DNA of 64,000 nucleotides from Ruegeria_C sp041537905 (lineage in GTDB: Bacteria; Pseudomonadota; Alphaproteobacteria; Rhodobacterales; Rhodobacteraceae), in NCBI RefSeq assembly GCF_041537905.1, contig NZ_JBGRUO010000002.1, positions 1 to 64,000 of the forward strand. The letters run 5' to 3'. Position numbers and translations under genes: made by a program. Every line of letters starts with the position of its first letter. Positions within the stretch are counted from its first letter, which is position 1. Positions 59,921 through 64,000 of the stretch are shown here, in pieces. The notes under the pieces were generated by a model. The model was given only the letters and a program-made list of their open reading frames with translations, was not told where the DNA came from and ran no database searches.

Positions 59921-59948
59921 AGGCAAACGGGCGTTGGCCCGTTTGCCT
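59921..59948 (+). terminator. Strong hairpin after the BMP gene
   Basis: AGGCAAACGGGC (59921-59932) and GCCCGTTTGCCT (59937-59948) form a perfect 12-bp stem with a GTTG loop, 15 bp past the stop. No T-run follows. Confidence 0.65.
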
Positions 59949-60173
59949 GACGGCCCGGATAAGGTGCCGCGACAAGGCCAGTTTCAAGTGATCGATAAGC
60001 CCACAATTACGATCACAGCCCTGCGCCGCGCAGGTCCGAGAGGCAATTCACCTTATACCCGACGTTTTTCCCGCTTGCTCTCTCTCAACACACTCAAATA
60101 AATGTTCGTTGGTCTGTGCTGCAGGGCAGCATAAACGGTTGATTTCCTGACGCTGCGTGAATTAACAGTAAAC

Positions 60174-61097
60174 ATGCAAATTTACCTTCCCATCGCTGAA
60201 GTTTCGGTCAACGCGTTCCTGCTGCTGGGTCTGGGGGGCCTCGTGGGGGTTCTGTCCGGCATGTTCGGGGTCGGCGGCGGCTTTCTGATGACACCGCTTC
60301 TGTTTTTCATCGGCATTCCCCCCGCTGTTGCCGTTGCGACTGAAGCCAACCAGATCGTCGCATCGTCGTTTTCCGGCGTGCTGGCCCATTTCAGGCGGCG
60401 AACGGTCGATTTCAAGATGGGAGGCGTGCTGCTGGTCGGAGGCCTGACCGGCGCGGCACTCGGCGTGGTGGTGTTCAACTACCTCAAGAGCCTCGGACAG
60501 GTCGATCTGCTGGTCAAGCTTTGTTACGTGGTCTTTCTGGGCGTGGTCGGCGGGCTGATGTTCATCGAAAGCCTCAACGCGATCCGCAAATCTCGCAAGG
60601 CAAATGGCGCGCCCCCGCCGAAACGCCGCCAGCGCGGTTGGGTCCACGCATTGCCCTTGAAGATGCGCTTTCGCACATCCGGCCTCTATATATCGGCCAT
60701 CCCACCCCTGATCGTTGGCGTGTTTGTCGGTATCCTGTCGGCCATCATGGGGGTCGGCGGCGGCTTCATCATGGTGCCAGCGATGATCTATATTCTCGGG
60801 ATGCCCACCAAGGTTGTGGTCGGCACCTCTCTGTTTCAGATCATCTTCGTCACCGCGTTCACCACGATGCTGCATGCAACCACCAACTTCACCGTTGACG
60901 TGGTGCTTGCGGTTCTGCTGCTTGTGGGCGGCGTGATCGGGGCGCAGATCGGAACGCAGATCGGCACCAAGCTGAAAGCCGAACAATTGCGGGTTTTGCT
61001 TGCGATGATGGTTCTGGCCGTCTGCGGCAAACTGGCGCTGGACCTTCTCCTGCAACCGGCCGAGCTATTCTCGCTGGGCACGGAGGGGGGGCACTGA
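60174..61097 (+). CDS. TauE/SafE family sulfite/sulfonate exporter
   Basis: A 307-residue membrane protein with about eight helices in two related halves. Each half has the family glycine motif (GLVGVLSGMFGVGGGFLMTPLL and VGILSAIMGVGGGFIMVPAMI). The family exports sulfite or organosulfonates. No ribosome binding site is visible before the ATG at 60174. The TIGR02186 gene starts 2 bp after its stop. Confidence 0.9.
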   Translation: MQIYLPIAEVSVNAFLLLGLGGLVGVLSGMFGVGGGFLMTPLLFFIGIPPAVAVATEANQIVASSFSGVLAHFRRRTVDFKMGGVLLVGGLTGAALGVVVFNYLKSLGQVDLLVKLCYVVFLGVVGGLMFIESLNAIRKSRKANGAPPPKRRQRGWVHALPLKMRFRTSGLYISAIPPLIVGVFVGILSAIMGVGGGFIMVPAMIYILGMPTKVVVGTSLFQIIFVTAFTTMLHATTNFTVDVVLAVLLLVGGVIGAQIGTQIGTKLKAEQLRVLLAMMVLAVCGKLALDLLLQPAELFSLGTEGGH

Positions 61098-61099
61098 TC

Positions 61100-61867
61100 A
61101 TGTGGCGCGCTCTGTTTGCCCTGCTGTTTGTCGCCGCGCCTCCCGCGCTGGCCATGGAAGAAGAAATCGTGCTTGGGCTGAGCCAGGATCGGGTCGCCAT
61201 CACCTCGACCTTTGATGGGTCCGACATTCTGGTCTTTGGCGCGGTCAAACGCGAGGCACCCATCCCGGACGCAGAGCCGCTGGAAGTCGTGATCACGGTC
61301 TCTGGCCCGTCTGAACCGGTGATGGTACGCCGCAAGGAAAAGAAATTCGGCATCTGGGTCAATGTGGACAGCATTCTAGTCGATTCCGCACCCAGCTTTT
61401 ATGCCGTTGCCACCAGTGCGCCGTTCAACGAAGCGATCAGCCATACAGATGATCTGCGCTATAAGGTCTCGGTCCCCCAGGCGATCCGGTCGGTGGGCGC
61501 AGATATGAAGGTTCAGGACGCACAGCAATTTTCCCAGGCCGTCATCCGCATCCGCGAAGCGGAAGGGCTTTATTCCTTGCGCGAAGACACGGTTGCGGTG
61601 GATCAGCAGACGCTGTTCCGAACCTCGATCTCGATGCCTGCAAACCTTATCGAAGGCGACTACAAGACGCGCATCTTTCTGACCCGTGGCGGCAAGGTGG
61701 TGTCGCAAATCGTCACCGATATCGATGTGCGAAAGGTCGGGCTGGAACGTTTCCTGTTCAACCTGTCACGGCAGCAACCGGCAATCTATGGCCTGATGTC
61801 GCTGGCGATCGCGATCTTCGCCGGTTGGGGCGCCTCTGCCGCCTTTACCGTCTTGCGCAACCGCTGA
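61100..61867 (+). CDS. TIGR02186 family protein
   Basis: A 255-residue protein with a signal peptide (residues 1-18, ALA/M), an exported beta-rich region and one C-terminal membrane helix (AIYGLMSLAIAIFAGWGASAAF, about 228-249). This matches TIGR02186, an uncharacterised alphaproteobacterial family typically paired with TauE/SafE, as here. It may be an accessory subunit of the exporter (inference from the 2-bp spacing). Confidence 0.85.
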   Translation: MWRALFALLFVAAPPALAMEEEIVLGLSQDRVAITSTFDGSDILVFGAVKREAPIPDAEPLEVVITVSGPSEPVMVRRKEKKFGIWVNVDSILVDSAPSFYAVATSAPFNEAISHTDDLRYKVSVPQAIRSVGADMKVQDAQQFSQAVIRIREAEGLYSLREDTVAVDQQTLFRTSISMPANLIEGDYKTRIFLTRGGKVVSQIVTDIDVRKVGLERFLFNLSRQQPAIYGLMSLAIAIFAGWGASAAFTVLRNR

Positions 61868-61876
61868 TCGGCGATC

Positions 61877-63409
61877 TCAGCCCTCCTGCCCTTCCAGCGT
61901 CAGAGCCGCAGCCGGGATCTGGCGCAGATCATCCACGCGCAGCGGATGGGTGGGCTTTGACAGCCGGTTGCGCACCACCCAGATCAGCCGATCCTGCGCC
62001 CGGGTGATGGCCACATAAGCCAGACGTTTCCACAAGGGCTGACCGGCCTCCACACGCCCCATTCGGGCCGCTGTATAGATGTCGGGCCCAAAGACCTGCA
62101 CCGTGTTCCATTGCGACCCTTGCGCCTTGTGGATCGTAACCGCCGCGCCATGCAAAAAGGTGGCCCCCATGCGCGCAGCGAAGGGAATGAAGGGTTCTTC
62201 CTCGTCGGGTTTTTCGATCTTCACGATCGAAGCGGCGCTTACCTGTGGCTCTTCGGCCCCGATTACGTGCAGCTTTGAAAACCCCGGTTTGCGCCCCGGC
62301 CCCAGATAGATGACCTGCGCGCCCTTGATCAGCCCCCGCGCTTCGAGGTCCAATCGTTTCTTGCGATGCTTGAGCGGCAATTCGATCCCGTCGCAGATCA
62401 GCGGCTCACCTTCCAGCAGCGCCTCTTCCGGGGCGCCATGGACCGTGCGGAAGGCGTTGATCAGGCGGATGCGCGTGGCGTTGCGCCAGACCAGCACCGG
62501 GCTGCGTGCCATCAGGTCGACCTCGACCCGCGCCCCCCAAACCACCCGATCATCGCGCCGGGCGGTGTCTTGGATCATGTCCTCGAAATCCTGAAACCCC
62601 AGCGCGGGATCAGCCAGCGCATGGGCCAGATCCAGGATCGGGTTATCGGCCTCTTGCCGATGAACGCGCTGCAGGTTCAACTTGCGCGGCTCCGGCAGCC
62701 CGTCAAACACCATCGAGCCCGACTGGTTCACAGGTGCAAGCTGCGCCGGATCACCAAACAGCAGCAGGGTCGGAAATATCTCCTTGAGATCCTCGAACTG
62801 CCGGTCGTCCAGCATCGAGGCCTCATCGACAAAACCGATATCCAGCGGCTCATCCCGGCGCTTCCAGCCGGTGATGAAATCCGAGCCACGCAGGCCGGCC
62901 GCAGCCAGAGCGCCGGGAATGGATTTGTTGCGCTCATAGAACGCGGCGGCACGGTCCAGTGCCTCGTCGCTCAGCCCCTCAATCTCGGGCCGCTCGCCAT
63001 TACCCGCCAGCCATTCGGCGACGCGCTCATACTCCGGGTCATAGACCGGGGTATAGAGGATGCGGTGGATGGTTGTTGCGGGCACGCCTCGCAGGCGCAG
63101 CACGCTTGCCGCCTTGTTGGTCGGCGCCAGAATTGCCAAAGAGCGGCGCTCACGCGCCTTGCGGCTTTCGAAATCGCCCGACACGACATGAACGCCGGCC
63201 GCCTCCAGCGCCTTGTAGAGTTCGGCCAGCAGCAGGGTCTTCCCGGACCCCGCCTTGCCCACAACGGCCATGACGCCCGAGCTTTCCGTGCCCGAAGACA
63301 GGCGTAGCGTTTCGTCATCAATATCGATGCCCGCGTGGCGCAGCATCTCTGCCACACTGTCAAAGGCGGCGGCCTGATCGTCGGAAAATGTAACTGCGGC
63401 ACTGCTCAT
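61877..63409 (-). CDS. RecD-like ATP-dependent DNA helicase (superfamily 1)
   Basis: A 510-residue single-polypeptide helicase. It has Walker A in VVGKAGSGKTLLLAEL (about 50-65), motif Ia LAPTNKAASVLR, motif II GFVDEASMLDD, motif III FGDPAQLAPVNQSG, the UvrD-like C-terminal motif V AVTIHKAQGSQW and motif VI YVAITRAQDRLIW. It lacks the RecBC context and the N-terminal extension of RecD2. Its role in repair is plausible but not shown by context. It lies 62 bp downstream of the luxI-type gene on the same strand. Confidence 0.9.
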   Translation of the reverse strand: MSSAAVTFSDDQAAAFDSVAEMLRHAGIDIDDETLRLSSGTESSGVMAVVGKAGSGKTLLLAELYKALEAAGVHVVSGDFESRKARERRSLAILAPTNKAASVLRLRGVPATTIHRILYTPVYDPEYERVAEWLAGNGERPEIEGLSDEALDRAAAFYERNKSIPGALAAAGLRGSDFITGWKRRDEPLDIGFVDEASMLDDRQFEDLKEIFPTLLLFGDPAQLAPVNQSGSMVFDGLPEPRKLNLQRVHRQEADNPILDLAHALADPALGFQDFEDMIQDTARRDDRVVWGARVEVDLMARSPVLVWRNATRIRLINAFRTVHGAPEEALLEGEPLICDGIELPLKHRKKRLDLEARGLIKGAQVIYLGPGRKPGFSKLHVIGAEEPQVSAASIVKIEKPDEEEPFIPFAARMGATFLHGAAVTIHKAQGSQWNTVQVFGPDIYTAARMGRVEAGQPLWKRLAYVAITRAQDRLIWVVRNRLSKPTHPLRVDDLRQIPAAALTLEGQEG

Positions 63410-63471
63410 GCCGCGACCCTATCGCCGCGCCCAGCAGATCACCAGACGCGGCGGGCAGCTTTACTGCGTTG

Positions 63472-64000
63472 TCAGGCGGTTTGTGCGAACCGGTGCTGGC
63501 CCGCCGACCCAAACGCGCGCGTGAACCAGAGCCGGGACAGGTCCAGCGAGATGTCGGCCCGTGTTGCCACTTTGTTGCGCGCCTCTTCGGTGAACTCCCA
63601 CAACCCGACTGAGATCCGGTCGCGCCCTTCCCCCTCGGACCCGAGGATTTCAGGCGAAGATCCGATTGCTCTATAAATGCGCACCATTCGGGCATCAAAA
63701 ACACCTGCAAAATGCTTGATCCCGAAGCCGGTCATGATCTCTCCGCCCCCCAGCATCAGGGCGGCAGCCACCCGGCTGTCGGCATCACGCGACAGGCAGA
63801 ATCGCGTACATTCCCAGATCAGCGGGCTGCAGATCGGTGCGCCACCGGTCAAATGGCCAAAAATGTCGTTAACCATGACCGGGCCGGTTGTGGGCAGAAA
63901 ACGCATCGACCCCCCATGGCCCCCTTCAGCATTCTCCCAGATGACATAAAGCGGGTTGAGCGCATCGTACTGGTCCCGCTCCTCGCCGTTTACATCAACC
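63472..64000 (-). CDS. Acyl-homoserine-lactone synthase, LuxI family (N-terminus beyond window)
   Basis: The visible 175 residues are the bulk of a LuxI-type enzyme, which makes N-acyl-homoserine lactone from SAM and an acyl carrier protein. Conserved residues are D-x-Y-D in ERDQYDALNPLYVIW, the R-L/F-L-P-T-T strand GSMRFLPTTGPVMVNDIF, and WECTRFCLSRDA (the E and R of the signature). The open frame continues past base 64000, so the first 30-40 residues are missing. ATG at 63906 is internal. No luxR is visible in the window, so its partner, if linked, lies beyond the edge. Confidence 0.88.
   Translation of the reverse strand, partial: VDVNGEERDQYDALNPLYVIWENAEGGHGGSMRFLPTTGPVMVNDIFGHLTGGAPICSPLIWECTRFCLSRDADSRVAAALMLGGGEIMTGFGIKHFAGVFDARMVRIYRAIGSSPEILGSEGEGRDRISVGLWEFTEEARNKVATRADISLDLSRLWFTRAFGSAGQHRFAQTA

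Noticed and set aside
1..64000. tRNA, rRNA, CRISPR array, integrase, transposase or prophage core genes
   Set aside because: I looked through the intergenic regions for TpsiC-arm sequences, direct repeats with spacers and recombinase motifs and found none convincing.

Overview
The window reads as a stretch of chromosome from a G+C-rich alphaproteobacterium of the order Rhodobacterales, probably the Roseobacter group (Ruegeria-like). The evidence is a class I lysyl-tRNA synthetase, an RpoH-type sigma factor followed by chaN, a TauE/TIGR02186 pair, a DUF5665 protein, an FNR-type box before a universal stress gene, an Irr-type (ICE) box before nfu, and a LuxI-family synthase. Almost everything is chromosomal housekeeping. 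I see no rRNA, tRNA, CRISPR array, transposase or prophage core. Two short AT-richer inserts (about 15.8-16.8 kb and 24.36-24.85 kb) look acquired.

Layout. 0-13 kb: a G-depleted low-complexity tract, a phytanoyl-CoA-dioxygenase-like enzyme, a DUF5665 protein, a stress protein, a monooxygenase, an orphan ParA, a secreted protein, a large beta-helix protein, lysK, a subtilisin-like protease with a separate propeptide-like small gene, a TerB-like protein and a DD-carboxypeptidase. 13-27 kb: nadD, a MOSC protein, ettA, a DUF3800 gene, nadE, a MORN-repeat protein, an SDR, then a leucine-rich leader peptide, a cupin and leuA, and finally cpdB. 27-33.7 kb: the rod-shape operon mreB-mreC-mreD-mrdA-rodA, followed by a hydroxyacid reductase. 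33.7-47 kb: an M3 peptidase, a membrane-anchored MoeB/ThiF protein, dut, coaBC, chaN, rpoH, cobU, a phosphatase, a GST, comM, gshB, yraN, rsmI and an LpoA-like lipoprotein. 47-58.7 kb: glnD-murJ, a rhomboid-like protein, trpS, leucine dehydrogenase with a divergent Lrp-type regulator, a branched-chain aminotransferase, a second stress protein, and nfu-GFA-tsaB-rimI. 58.7-64 kb: a BMP-type binding protein, TauE/SafE, TIGR02186, a RecD-like helicase and a LuxI-type synthase cut by the window edge.

The most interesting signal is upstream of leuA. A 27-codon ORF (22140-22223) ends in a Leu-rich run containing two CTA codons. Its Leu/Ile codons (22207-22216) are complementary to the Shine-Dalgarno region of the next gene (22285-22295), and a second perfect-length hairpin lies between them. 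There is no U-tract, so the arrangement fits translational rather than transcriptional attenuation by leucine, with a probably leaderless leader peptide. Branched-chain amino acid metabolism recurs at 53.5-56 kb, where leucine dehydrogenase and an Lrp-type regulator diverge around a perfect 19-bp palindrome, followed by a branched-chain aminotransferase.

Other notable points are an ICE box over tandem promoters at nfu, a rhomboid homologue lacking both catalytic residues, a DUF3800 gene whose only good ribosome binding site precedes a CTG codon, and an 18-unit MORN protein that looks like a duplicated 9-unit block. All functional calls come from reading the translated sequence. No database search was run.
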